A stretch of 40,931 nt of DNA, taken from positions 1 to 40,931 of IMG/VR virus record IMGVR_UViG_3300042922_000652; one strand, 5' to 3'. The stretch's first letter is position 1. The number at the start of each line of letters is the position of its first letter. The stretch is from a virus. Positions 6,758 through 14,659 of the stretch are shown in pieces. The translations under genes were made by a program, and so were the position numbers. The notes beneath the pieces were generated by a model that did no database searches, was not told the DNA's origin, and saw nothing but the letters and a program-made list of their open reading frames with translations.

Positions 6758-7703
6758 AAACGCAACAGCGCAATCAACAGAATTAACTATCAACAATAGT
6801 TTCATCAATGGTTTGTCAGCGCAACTCACTGAGAAGCAGCAGTATGGTTTGACCTTCCCAGAGAATTACAATGTCACAAATGCCCTGAACAGCGCTTATC
6901 TCATGATCAAGGATATGACTGTTAAAAAGAAGCAGGGCAATGATTGGGTCGAGTATCCGGTATTAAGCGTATGCACCCAGCAAAGCATTGCAAATTCCCT
7001 CGTCGATATGGCTGTTCAGGGATTGTCTCCTCTAAAAAAGCAATGTTACTTCATTGTTTACAAAGATAAACTCACGCTTAGGCGATCCTATCAAGGAACT
7101 ATGGCAGTGGCTAAGCGTGCCGGAGTTAAAAAGACTCCTGTGGCTCAGATCATTTATGAAGGGGATACATTTGAGTATCATATTGAAAATGGATTATTCG
7201 TTATTGATAAGCATGTCCAAGATTTCATGAATATTGATAACACAAAGATCAAAGGTGCATATGCGATCGTCGAGACTGAGGATGGTCAATACGTCGAGAT
7301 TATGAATATGACCCAAATAAGAAACTCATGGGCCAAAGGTTCGGGTTATGATCCCACAAAAAAGGATTCCGTCCACGCAGAATTTACGGATCAGATGTGC
7401 AAGAAGACTGTTATCAATCGTGCGTGTAAGAACACTATAAATAGCTCCGATGATGCTAATCTTGCTGAGGCGTTTGAAAATACATCAGAGAATGAAAATA
7501 TAGACTTTGTTGCTAGTGAGGTTCAGCAAGATATCGAGACTAATGCCAATACCGAGGAATTTATTGAGCCGGAGATTGTTCACGGAGAAGTTATTGATAC
7601 TCCGAAACAGCCGGAATCTGATAAGAAAGCTCAGAAACCTCAGCAGACCAAGCCACCGGTTCAAGCTCCTGAGGTACCGGAATGGATGAACCGGGAGGGA
7701 TAG
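6747..7703 (+). CDS. recT: RecT-family single-strand annealing recombinase
   Basis: The protein has 318 residues. The RecT/Redbeta core covers about 20-235 with typical features: NVTNALNSAYLMI, SVCTQQSIANSLVDMAVQGL, the LSPLKKQCYFIVY segment and LTLRRSYQGTMAVAKRAG. The C-terminal 80 residues are acidic and Pro/Gln-rich and end in VPEWMNREG, a tail of the sort that can recruit SSB-like partners. The family anneals complementary strands during phage recombination. A RecE/YqaJ exonuclease normally sits beside recT. Here the neighbours are an SbcC-like ATPase and an MBL-fold hydrolase instead. The ribosome binding site is AAGGAGG. Confidence 0.93.
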   Translation: MSDKNATAQSTELTINNSFINGLSAQLTEKQQYGLTFPENYNVTNALNSAYLMIKDMTVKKKQGNDWVEYPVLSVCTQQSIANSLVDMAVQGLSPLKKQCYFIVYKDKLTLRRSYQGTMAVAKRAGVKKTPVAQIIYEGDTFEYHIENGLFVIDKHVQDFMNIDNTKIKGAYAIVETEDGQYVEIMNMTQIRNSWAKGSGYDPTKKDSVHAEFTDQMCKKTVINRACKNTINSSDDANLAEAFENTSENENIDFVASEVQQDIETNANTEEFIEPEIVHGEVIDTPKQPESDKKAQKPQQTKPPVQAPEVPEWMNREG

Positions 7704-7704
7704 A

Positions 7705-8460
7705 ATGAAATTAAGATGTTTAGGAAGTTCTTCATCTGGTAACTGTTATCTTCTTGAGAATGATATGGAATGCCTGGTCCTTGAGGCTGGGCTTCCATTC
7801 AAGGAAGTTAAGATAGCGCTTGATTTCAATGTAAGCAAAATCGTAGGACTTCTCGTGACTCATGAACATGGGGATCATTTCAAATACATCAAAGATTACT
7901 TAAAAGCAGGGATTCCAACTAAGGCAAGCCATGGAACGTGGTCAACGCTTCCTTATGAGGTCGAGATATCCGAAAAAATGGTTCGCCCTGGCTACTGGTA
8001 CCAGCTCGGAAACTTCACAGTAACACCTTTTCAGGTAGTACATGACGCAGTTGAACCGCTTGGCTTCTTGGTCCGCCATCCTGAAATGGGCACCTTGCTA
8101 TTTGCTTCTGATACTGAGTACATAAAGCAGAATTTCAAGAAGCTTCAGCTAAATCACATACTGATTGAATGTAATTACAGCCAGAAGATCATCGATGGTC
8201 GTATGAACCAAGGGAATACGATTAAGAGTCTCAGGGACAGGGTTATTCAATCGCACATGGAGCTTGAGACATGCAAAGCCTTTATTAAATCCAATATGAC
8301 ATCAGCCCTTGACACCGTTGTTCTTCTACATCTAAGTGACGGTAACAGCAATGCTGAGCAATTCAGAAAAGAGATCCAAGATCTCAGCACCATGATTAAT
8401 GTCAGAGTAGCGGATAAAGGAATGACCGCAGAGCTGGACATAATTCCATTTCTAAACTAG
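7705..8460 (+). CDS. Metallo-beta-lactamase-fold hydrolase (YycJ/WalJ-like)
   Basis: The protein has 251 residues and starts MKLRCLGSSSSGNCYLLE, the typical beginning of YycJ-type MBL-fold proteins. It carries the metal-binding motif HEHGDH (53-58), a later HD and the SDTEY aspartate. MBL-fold enzymes of this group include nucleases acting on DNA or RNA. In many Firmicute phages such a gene follows recT, where it is a candidate for the nuclease partner, but this is inference. The gene starts 1 bp after recT ends and is preceded by GGGAGGG. Confidence 0.85.
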   Translation: MKLRCLGSSSSGNCYLLENDMECLVLEAGLPFKEVKIALDFNVSKIVGLLVTHEHGDHFKYIKDYLKAGIPTKASHGTWSTLPYEVEISEKMVRPGYWYQLGNFTVTPFQVVHDAVEPLGFLVRHPEMGTLLFASDTEYIKQNFKKLQLNHILIECNYSQKIIDGRMNQGNTIKSLRDRVIQSHMELETCKAFIKSNMTSALDTVVLLHLSDGNSNAEQFRKEIQDLSTMINVRVADKGMTAELDIIPFLN

Positions 8461-8464
8461 GCAC

Positions 8465-8543
8465 TTCCGGTATAACATATCACAAATTTTATCCGGAATG
8501 ACATAAATGACCTCGTAACCGGGGTGGTAGCCAGCCTCCCCGG
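8465..8543 (+). promoter_or_regulatory. Two stem-loops ahead of the ERCC4 nuclease gene
   Basis: TTCCGG (8465-8470) pairs with CCGGAA (8493-8498), and CCGGGG (8519-8524) pairs with CCCCGG (8538-8543). The second hairpin ends 6 bases before the AAAGGAG of the next gene. There is no T-tract, so these are not simple terminators. They may modulate translation or mRNA processing between the MBL gene and the nuclease gene. Confidence 0.4.
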
Positions 8544-8562
8544 AAGAAAGGAGAAATACATA

Positions 8563-9102
8563 TTGACAATAATTGAAGATACAAGACAACAAGCAGACAA
8601 ACACAAGATCGAGAACGCTCAGCTGCAGAGTTTAGGGGTGAAGATCCTTCGTAGTAAATTGCCGGTTGGCGATTATGCAAATATAAAAAATTTATCAGTG
8701 ATAATTGATAGCAAGAGGGATCTGCAGGAGTGCATGAAAAATATTTGCGGCGGAGGAATGAAAAAGAAAAATGGTGAGACCGAACACGATCGATTTCGCA
8801 ACGAATGCATATTAGCCAGAGATAATGGAATCAAATTAATAGTACTTGTGGAACATGGCTGGGGTATCAAGAGCATTGATGATGTCTCTCTCTGGATAAA
8901 TCCGCGAATCGAAGCTTTTAATCGCACGGTAAAAGCTATGCAGAGAAAGTGTCAAAGTACAGCCGGAATGAGAGCTCCAAACACTGGATTAACATTAGCA
9001 AAATCCATGAGGACTATGCAGGAGAAATACGGGGTTGAATTCCAATTCTGCTCCAGAGGCGATGCAGGGAAGAAGATCCTTGAATTATTAGGCGGTGATT
9101 AA
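8563..9102 (+). CDS. ERCC4/XPF-type nuclease domain protein
   Basis: The TTG at 8563 is chosen as start because AAAGGAG precedes it; the upstream GTG at 8524 lies inside a hairpin. The 179-residue protein has the ERCC4 pattern: IIEDTRQQ near the N-terminus, LPVGDYAN, then VIIDSKRDLQE (the D-x(n)-SK core close to ERKxxxD), and RFRNECILARDNGIKLIVLVE. ERCC4 folds cleave branched or flap DNA (XPF/Mus81). As a stand-alone nuclease next to RecT it could resolve recombination intermediates. The canonical ERK triad reads DSKRD here, so activity is likely but not certain. Confidence 0.75.
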   Translation: MTIIEDTRQQADKHKIENAQLQSLGVKILRSKLPVGDYANIKNLSVIIDSKRDLQECMKNICGGGMKKKNGETEHDRFRNECILARDNGIKLIVLVEHGWGIKSIDDVSLWINPRIEAFNRTVKAMQRKCQSTAGMRAPNTGLTLAKSMRTMQEKYGVEFQFCSRGDAGKKILELLGGD

Positions 9103-9414
9103 ATGCAGAGCTACCGCAAGCGTATTGCAGTACAGATGCAGCACAGACCGAAGAAAGAAGAGTTCAATCCGTTTGTTGCATCACAAAAGATCAGTTGGGA
9201 TGAGGTTCGAGCCTATATATTAAAGGCGATCAGGATGCATGAAGAAGTTGCGAAAAAATTTGAACCACTTTCAGACGAGGAAAAACTCTGCAGAGAGGAA
9301 ATTTTGAAATATAAAATCGACCTTGAAATTATGGATCGCAGTACATATGAAGAGGGCAGAGAGGTGGTTATGAAGTATGGAAGAATTATCGGTAAGGCAA
9401 TACACGAAAGCTGA
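9103..9414 (+). CDS. Phage protein, unknown (103 aa)
   Basis: The gene begins directly after the nuclease stop (TAA then ATG) and overlaps the next gene by 38 bp. The protein is charged and helical (EVAKKFEPLSDEEKLCREEI) without a recognised motif. The strict coupling between nuclease and replication ATPase suggests a small replication accessory protein, but nothing in the sequence proves this. Confidence 0.65.
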   Translation: MQSYRKRIAVQMQHRPKKEEFNPFVASQKISWDEVRAYILKAIRMHEEVAKKFEPLSDEEKLCREEILKYKIDLEIMDRSTYEEGREVVMKYGRIIGKAIHES

Positions 9415-11257
9415 ATTCAATACAGAAGAGCCTTATCGTGAATTATTTGCTTTAAGGAATAACCGCTTTCAGTACAATCAAAGATTTACCACCTTAAAGG
9501 ACAATGCCCTATCTGTAAACTTCAAGGACTTTGGACGAATGCTTAAGTCATACGCAGAGGAGCAAGCCGGAAGAGGGGTAATAATCGATAACGTTACGCA
9601 ATTCGATGGTCAGTTATTAGAGCTAAAAACCGGGGAATGGCTTGCTGATGATTGTGCAGTAACTCGAAGAAATGAACGTAACGGTGAAGACATTGCCTGC
9701 GTTCACCCAATCATGCCAGTGGAATGCTTAAGCAATATTGATACAGGTATTGAGAAACTTCGTATTGCTTTCAAAAAAGGTAAGTACTGGCGCAACGAGA
9801 TATATGAGCGTAGAACCATAGCAAGCGCTAATAACATTCTGGAACTTGCGAACAATGGTGTGGCCGTAACATCTGAAAACTCAAAATATCTGGTCCGGTA
9901 CCTGCACGATGTTGAGAACCTTAATTATGATATTATCCCTCAACATAAATCGGTCGGTCGGCTAGGGTGGACAAATAGTGATGGTTTTAGTCCATATGTG
10001 GATAAGTTGATATTCGATGGAGCAAATAACTTTAAAATCATATATGACTCTGTTAAGGCCGAAGGAAGTTTTGATGCTTGGCTCGAAATTGCGAAGAAGG
10101 TAAGGGCATCTAATTCTCCTGCAAGGATTATGTTGGCTGCAAGTTTTGCCAGTGTTCTCCTCAAGGTGTTGGGTAAGCTTAACTTTATGGTTCATCTCTG
10201 GGGAGGCACCGAAGCGGGTAAAACGGTTTCATTAATGTTTGCAGCTTCTGTATGGGCGAACCCGGCAGAGGATGGATATATACAGACATTTAATGGCACA
10301 CAGGTTGCTATTGAGCTCCTAGAGGGATTTACAAACTCTATGCCACTTATTCTGGATGAATTTCAGTTAGTTAAAGATAAGAAGATGTTTGAGAGCATCG
10401 TCTACATGATCTGTGAGGGTATTGGCAGACTAAGAGGTAAGAAGACCGGAGGTCTGCAGGATACCCCCACATGGAAAAACTGTACCTTAACTTCAGGGGA
10501 ATCCCCTATCACGAATGCTTCATCTGGTGGAGGGGCAGTTAACCGTATTATAGAAATTGAATGCCGAGGGAAGTTGTTTGAAGATGCTCCAGCTGTGGCC
10601 GATGTGGTTAGAAAGAATTACGGACATGCAGGGAAGATGTTTATTCTCTTTCTTGAACAAGAAGGTGCCAAAGAAGAGGCTGCGAAGTTATACAAAGACT
10701 TTTACTCATCACTGGGTACTGACTCAACAGAAAAACAGACTATGGCTGCAGCCGTGTTATTGACAGCTGATGCCCTGGCTACTAAGTGGATATTCACTGA
10801 TGATAGAGCGTTACAGGTAGAGGATATTGATAAATATCTGCATAGCAAGGAATCAGTTGATGTCAATCTTAGAGCCTATGAATACCTTTGTGATACGATT
10901 GCTGCCAATCATTATAAATTTATTGTGAATGGTACCGTTCCGAATTATGAATGCTGGGGAAGCGTAGCCGGAGGCAAAACCAATGTGCTAAAAACACAGT
11001 TTGAGAAGATATGTACCGATGGAGGATATGATGCCAAAGCTCTTGCGAGTTGGATGAATCAAAGAGGACGTAGCGAAACAGTACCAGGAAGGGATTTCAG
11101 GAAGGTCAGTATTAATGGATCAAAGCTTTGGTGTGTGAGTCTAAGGGAACCAGATACGGAGTTTGAGCCATCGGGTCAGATGAGTATTCCATTTGATAAT
11201 TCGGCACCTAAAGCCGAAGAGTGGACAGAAGAACGATGGAATAGCATAACGTCATAG
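9377..11257 (+). CDS. DUF927-type replication ATPase/helicase
   Basis: The protein has 626 residues. The central part (about 190-420) is the DUF927 domain with Walker A GGTEAGKT (276-283), Walker B LILDEFQ and the conserved TLTSGESPI motif. It resembles superfamily-3-like replicative ATPases found in phages and plasmids. The N-terminal 180 residues resemble a primase-linked region but show no obvious catalytic motif, and no separate DnaB/DnaC pair is present. It is therefore the best candidate for the phage replication initiator/helicase. The iteron block starting at its stop codon supports that role. Confidence 0.8.
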   Translation: MEELSVRQYTKAEFNTEEPYRELFALRNNRFQYNQRFTTLKDNALSVNFKDFGRMLKSYAEEQAGRGVIIDNVTQFDGQLLELKTGEWLADDCAVTRRNERNGEDIACVHPIMPVECLSNIDTGIEKLRIAFKKGKYWRNEIYERRTIASANNILELANNGVAVTSENSKYLVRYLHDVENLNYDIIPQHKSVGRLGWTNSDGFSPYVDKLIFDGANNFKIIYDSVKAEGSFDAWLEIAKKVRASNSPARIMLAASFASVLLKVLGKLNFMVHLWGGTEAGKTVSLMFAASVWANPAEDGYIQTFNGTQVAIELLEGFTNSMPLILDEFQLVKDKKMFESIVYMICEGIGRLRGKKTGGLQDTPTWKNCTLTSGESPITNASSGGGAVNRIIEIECRGKLFEDAPAVADVVRKNYGHAGKMFILFLEQEGAKEEAAKLYKDFYSSLGTDSTEKQTMAAAVLLTADALATKWIFTDDRALQVEDIDKYLHSKESVDVNLRAYEYLCDTIAANHYKFIVNGTVPNYECWGSVAGGKTNVLKTQFEKICTDGGYDAKALASWMNQRGRSETVPGRDFRKVSINGSKLWCVSLREPDTEFEPSGQMSIPFDNSAPKAEEWTEERWNSITS

Positions 11258-11520
11258 CGGTACCCAAGGGTACCCAAGAAACTTGAAAAACTGGGTACCT
11301 CTAAAATGCAGTAAAATCAAGGCTTTGAAGGGTGCGGTACCCAAAAAGGTGCGGTACCCAAGAAATTTAACAACTATATATACAAATAATAAATGAAAAG
11401 TGTTTTCTATACGCGCGTAAAAAGTTTGGGTACTTTGGGTACCGTGCCACTTTTGCCTTATAAATCAAGGCTTTAGCGGTTCCCAATGGGTTGGGTACCG
11501 CTTGGGTACCGTGGGTACTC
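11257..11520. repeat. Iteron block with AT-rich core, putative replication origin
   Basis: Copies of GGTACCCAA lie at 11259, 11269, 11336 and 11353, with a variant TGGGTACCT at 11292. After the AT-rich core 11361-11424 the motif appears in inverted orientation: TTGGGTACC at 11435, 11491 and 11502, TTGGGTAC at 11426, plus a variant GGTTCCCAA at 11478 in the first orientation. A 13-bp repeat AAATCAAGGCTTT occurs at 11314 and 11462. Iterons pointing toward an AT-rich stretch beside a replication ATPase gene are typical of a phage or plasmid origin. Multiple regulator sites would be the alternative. Confidence 0.65.
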
Positions 11521-11533
11521 GAAGGAGGCAATT

Positions 11534-11776
11534 ATGATACCATCCAAAACAGAAGTAAGACAGTTAATGAACGAGGCATACAACGTATTTTATAAAAAAT
11601 GGATCAATCCTGATACAGTATACGACCCTGAAGCCATGATGCAGGAAGTCAGAGATATGGATAAAAAATATGACTGTCAGCTGTGTCGTGAACTGATGAT
11701 TGGATTGGCCGAGAGTATAGATCGGGAAATTATGAGAAGGAGGGAATTAGATGTTAATACCAATAATCAAAATTAA
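11534..11776 (+). CDS. Phage protein, unknown (80 aa)
   Basis: The ATG at 11534 follows GAAGGAGG (11521-11528). An upstream TTG at 11486 would place the N-terminus inside the iterons and is rejected. The protein starts MIPSKTEVRQLMNEAYNVFY, is charged, and has one CxxC (CQLC). No family is recognised. It overlaps the next gene by 26 bp and is the first gene after the proposed origin. Confidence 0.6.
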   Translation: MIPSKTEVRQLMNEAYNVFYKKWINPDTVYDPEAMMQEVRDMDKKYDCQLCRELMIGLAESIDREIMRRRELDVNTNNQN

Positions 11777-12134
11777 TGATAATGGTCATGTCCATATCGT
11801 AGGAACGAATAGTCATGACACTTTGTTCGTGGATGAGAATACAGGTGGCATTCAATATCTTAATCTACAGTGTATGGAAGGCACCAGAAAACACTGTGGT
11901 AAAGCAGAAATGAGCTTTGTCACGAAGGAACTGGAGGAATGGGAAGTTTATTCACAGATAGAAATGATTGCGATCGAGGAATTAATAGAAATAGCAACAA
12001 AGACCATGATTGACCAGACGGAAGCCAGTTTAAGGATGCATGAGTCCTTAAAAAAATACTTAGTGGTTAAAGGATTGTGCGAGGAAAGGCGAAAAGGTGA
12101 TGATGTTGCCGATACGAGTGGAATGATGTTTTAG
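11751..12134 (+). CDS. Phage protein, unknown (127 aa)
   Basis: The protein starts MLIPIIKINDNGHVHIVGTN: a beta-rich N-terminal half, then a helical second half (EEWEVYSQIEMIAIEELIEI). The ribosome binding site AAGGAGGG lies inside the preceding gene's end. No known domain is visible. Conserved compact spacing argues for a real middle gene; no function is proposed. Confidence 0.6.
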   Translation: MLIPIIKINDNGHVHIVGTNSHDTLFVDENTGGIQYLNLQCMEGTRKHCGKAEMSFVTKELEEWEVYSQIEMIAIEELIEIATKTMIDQTEASLRMHESLKKYLVVKGLCEERRKGDDVADTSGMMF

Positions 12135-12150
12135 GGAAGGAGGAATTAAG

Positions 12151-12345
12151 TTGGCAGGAGTGATTGAAGTAAAAGGAGTTAATGACCGACTTCAGGTAAT
12201 ATCCATCTTAGCAAAGAACGGGTACCTGGTCAGGCAAAAGCGTATAGATCAAATGGTGAACGGCAAGAAGCAGACAAAGAGTGTGATCGAGTATTCGGAA
12301 CCTGAAGATCCCTTCATATCAACCTCGAGGAGGGATGATGAATAA
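12151..12345 (+). CDS. Phage protein, unknown (64 aa)
   Basis: A TTG start follows GGAAGGAGG. The protein begins MAGVIEVKGVNDRLQVISIL and has a basic middle (RQKRIDQMVNGKKQTK) and a polar end. It may be a small nucleic-acid-binding protein, but only composition supports that. The stop codon TAA overlaps the next ATG. Confidence 0.55.
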   Translation: MAGVIEVKGVNDRLQVISILAKNGYLVRQKRIDQMVNGKKQTKSVIEYSEPEDPFISTSRRDDE

Positions 12346-12524
12346 TGGATTATGACAAGAAGCTGATCAACAAGGCTATTAACAAATGCTGTGATATCTG
12401 CAAGGAGCCAATCTCTGAAGTAGAGGCAAATAATTGTGAATTTCATTATTCCAGGACTAGTGGAAAGAGAGATATCTTCATACATATCAAGTGTTGGATT
12501 AAGTTATGGAGTGGGGGGGGATAA
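12345..12524 (+). CDS. Small zinc-finger protein (59 aa) ending in a G8 tract
   Basis: The frame starts at ATG 12345, overlapping the previous TAA. It contains NKCCDICKEP, then NCEFHYSR and IHIKCW, a Cys4/His arrangement for zinc. The last codons before TAA are a run of eight G (12513-12520), coding for three glycines. Loss of one G would join this frame to the next gene without a stop. It is probably a small DNA- or RNA-binding protein. Confidence 0.6.
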   Translation: MDYDKKLINKAINKCCDICKEPISEVEANNCEFHYSRTSGKRDIFIHIKCWIKLWSGGG

Positions 12525-12528
12525 AGTC

Positions 12529-12783
12529 ATGAAGGAAAACTACTACGCATTACTGATCTGCATCTTTCGTTCGGATTTTAACATCGATCGAAGTACCACA
12601 TACATGCTGAATGGCAGGATGCGTAAGAACTTACCAAAGGGTGAAGGTAATGAAGAAATGATCCAGATGAAACAACAGGGAATGACCCACCGGGAGATAG
12701 GTGAGATATTCGGACTTACCCCGGAAGCAGTTTACCGAAGGATTAAGAGATCGAAGGAGGTTATGAGTCGTGGGAAAGGATAG
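12529..12783 (+). CDS. Helix-turn-helix protein (84 aa)
   Basis: From ATG 12529 the protein has an MKENYYALLICIF start and a C-terminal helix-turn-helix: MKQQGMTHREIGEIFGLTPE and AVYRRIKRSKE, close to sigma-region-4/resolvase-type HTH segments. It is a probable DNA-binding regulator of the middle region. The frame stays open upstream through the G8 tract, so a longer form fused to the preceding zinc-finger protein is possible. It overlaps the next gene by 14 bp. Confidence 0.65.
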   Translation: MKENYYALLICIFRSDFNIDRSTTYMLNGRMRKNLPKGEGNEEMIQMKQQGMTHREIGEIFGLTPEAVYRRIKRSKEVMSRGKG

Positions 12784-13870
12784 GAACTGGACACCGGAAG
12801 ACAAGACTTATCTATCAGACAACTGGGGAACTATATCGATGCCGACTTTAATGGAAAAATTAAACCGTAATCAGAACGCAATACTGGTTATGGCGCAGCG
12901 GTTAAGTCTAGGGCCATTTCTGGAAAGCGGTGACTACATAACCTTCAATCAGCTTCTCCTGGCCATGGGCTATAGTGGTGGTACCGGTTATCTGACAAAG
13001 AGCTGGATCAATGACAGAGCTTTCCCGGTAAAATATAAGCGAGTTAATACATGCCGTTTCATGGTTGTTTATCTTGATGATTTCTGGAAATGGGCTGAAA
13101 AGAACCAGGATTTACTAGATTACTCCCGCTTTGAGGAACACGCACTTGGCAAAGAACCTGCGTGGGTGAAGGGTAAGCGAAGGATGGATTTTGAACATCG
13201 TTTGAAGGTGAAGATTGAGCCGTGGACTCCGTCAGAGGATGAGAAGCTTATCCGGATGCTGAAACAACAGAAGTATTCATATTTTGATTTAGCTAAAATA
13301 TTTAGGCGAACATCCGGAGCGATTCAAAGGAGATGTTGTGACCTTAAAATACCGGATAGACCAGTTAAGGCAGATAATCATACTGAGTGGACCGATCAAG
13401 AACTGCAACAGCTTACGGATATGATAAAGCGTGGTTACCGGTACCCGGCAATGTCTGAAGTGTTAGGAAGATCAGATAAGGCAATTAGAACATATGTGTT
13501 TAGATATTACCTTACCGAGAATCTTGATAAGGTTAGGGAATACATAGGAGCCGGAAGCTTCGGGGATAACCGACCACCAAGGAAGATCGGACAGTATAAG
13601 CTTATGACCATCGAGGAGAAGGCAGAAGTCAAAGAGCTGTTGGTAAGGTTAGCAGCTATTCTGAGATTTGAGTACAAGCAGTTCTTTGATGATAGCGACT
13701 TCTGGCAAAAGGATGTCTGCCAGTACTGGGACGGGTATTGTACAAAGTGTCAGACCGACTGTGATAGTTGTACGGAGTTTGTACGGATCCGGTCTCAATA
13801 CTGTAAGCGCTGCGGTGGTACCTTCTTTGAGAGGCAGCCAGAGATTATATGTAGAAGATGCCGGGAGTAG
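12770..13870 (+). CDS. Triple Myb/SANT-like DNA-binding protein with C-terminal zinc ribbon
   Basis: The GTG start at 12770 follows GAAGGAGG. The 366-residue protein carries three similar helical repeats that start with a tryptophan signature: RNWTPEDKTYL (about 6-45), EPWTPSEDEKLIRML (about 156-200) and TEWTDQELQQLTDM (about 212-255). Each ends in a basic recognition helix (AIQRRCCDL, AIRTYVFRYY). The C-terminus is cysteine-rich: CTKCQTDCDSC and CKRCGGTFF with CRRC. Myb/SANT repeats bind DNA, so this is likely a phage transcription regulator or an origin- or packaging-site-binding protein. The iterons 1.2 kb upstream are a possible target. Confidence 0.7.
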   Translation: MGKDRNWTPEDKTYLSDNWGTISMPTLMEKLNRNQNAILVMAQRLSLGPFLESGDYITFNQLLLAMGYSGGTGYLTKSWINDRAFPVKYKRVNTCRFMVVYLDDFWKWAEKNQDLLDYSRFEEHALGKEPAWVKGKRRMDFEHRLKVKIEPWTPSEDEKLIRMLKQQKYSYFDLAKIFRRTSGAIQRRCCDLKIPDRPVKADNHTEWTDQELQQLTDMIKRGYRYPAMSEVLGRSDKAIRTYVFRYYLTENLDKVREYIGAGSFGDNRPPRKIGQYKLMTIEEKAEVKELLVRLAAILRFEYKQFFDDSDFWQKDVCQYWDGYCTKCQTDCDSCTEFVRIRSQYCKRCGGTFFERQPEIICRRCRE

Positions 13871-13923
13871 AGAGTGAAGCAATACCTAAGAAAGAAAGCA
13901 GTATTGAGTAGAGGAGGGGCGTT

Positions 13924-14307
13924 ATGAAAGTAAATGATCTAATGGAAGGACGCAACCAGGGAATGACCTTCGCTTTGAAAGTAGTCAAGGAGGGTGGCAT
14001 TGAAGCCCTGGAGCAGGAGATAAAAAGTAGAGGTATTTCAGGGGTTTCCCTTAACCTTACCCAAGAGGAGATTAAGGAAGCGTCCTGGAAGGTTAGCGTG
14101 AGAGCTACTGAGGTAGCCATTGCAATCAGCCTGGTTACTCTGATGGATGAATTTTGCTTCAGCCGGAGCCAGATGCATAAATTCAAGGCTGCATTTGATA
14201 CAAATGTTTTTAAGGCCACCAATAGTGATAGGTCCATGGATATCCTGCAGGAGTACATAACCAGGATAAGGGATGATATTGGGATAGAGATTACGATTAA
14301 AGATTAA
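13924..14307 (+). CDS. Phage protein, unknown (127 aa)
   Basis: The protein starts MKVNDLMEGRNQGMTFALKV and is mostly helical, with a central VSVRATEVAIAISLVTLMDEFCF stretch. GAGGAGGGG ends 6 bases before the ATG. Proteins of this kind recur in clostridial prophages between replication and late regulators, without assigned function. No motif can be named. Confidence 0.65.
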   Translation: MKVNDLMEGRNQGMTFALKVVKEGGIEALEQEIKSRGISGVSLNLTQEEIKEASWKVSVRATEVAIAISLVTLMDEFCFSRSQMHKFKAAFDTNVFKATNSDRSMDILQEYITRIRDDIGIEITIKD

Positions 14308-14344
14308 AATTAAGATTTAGTTGATTATGACAAAGGAGGTACTT

Positions 14345-14620
14345 ATGGAGCGAATACCTGTAGATGATTGCGGAGAAGGTAATTGTTGCCCTATATGTGG
14401 GAGTTTTAAAATATCTCGTATTGAACAATTTCCTTTAGAGGTTACATTCGACTTAAATACAAAAAAGTTAATGGTTAATGATTTTAGGGGCAAAAGGATA
14501 TATAAACCTTCTAATAGACATTTAGCCCTATTATTTCGAAGCGGAATAAACAATGAAAGCCAAGTGACACTTTTAAAGTGTAGGAAATGTGATTGGCAAA
14601 GCGAACCATTAGTTCCGTAA
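14345..14620 (+). CDS. Zinc-ribbon protein (91 aa)
   Basis: ATG 14345 is chosen because AAGGAGG precedes it. Two cysteine pairs, CCPICG (about residues 13-18) and CRKCDW (about 81-86), make a split zinc ribbon around a beta-rich middle. Codon use is more AT-rich than its neighbours. It may be a late acquisition. Function unknown. Confidence 0.65.
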   Translation: MERIPVDDCGEGNCCPICGSFKISRIEQFPLEVTFDLNTKKLMVNDFRGKRIYKPSNRHLALLFRSGINNESQVTLLKCRKCDWQSEPLVP

Positions 14621-14659
14621 ACTGAAATTTACCGCGCTAAGCGCAGAAAGAAGGTAACA

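Noticed and set aside
13845-14258. 137-residue minus-strand open frame opposite the gene at 13924
   Set aside because: No ribosome binding site, no domain pattern, and it lies fully under a plus-strand gene with good start signals.
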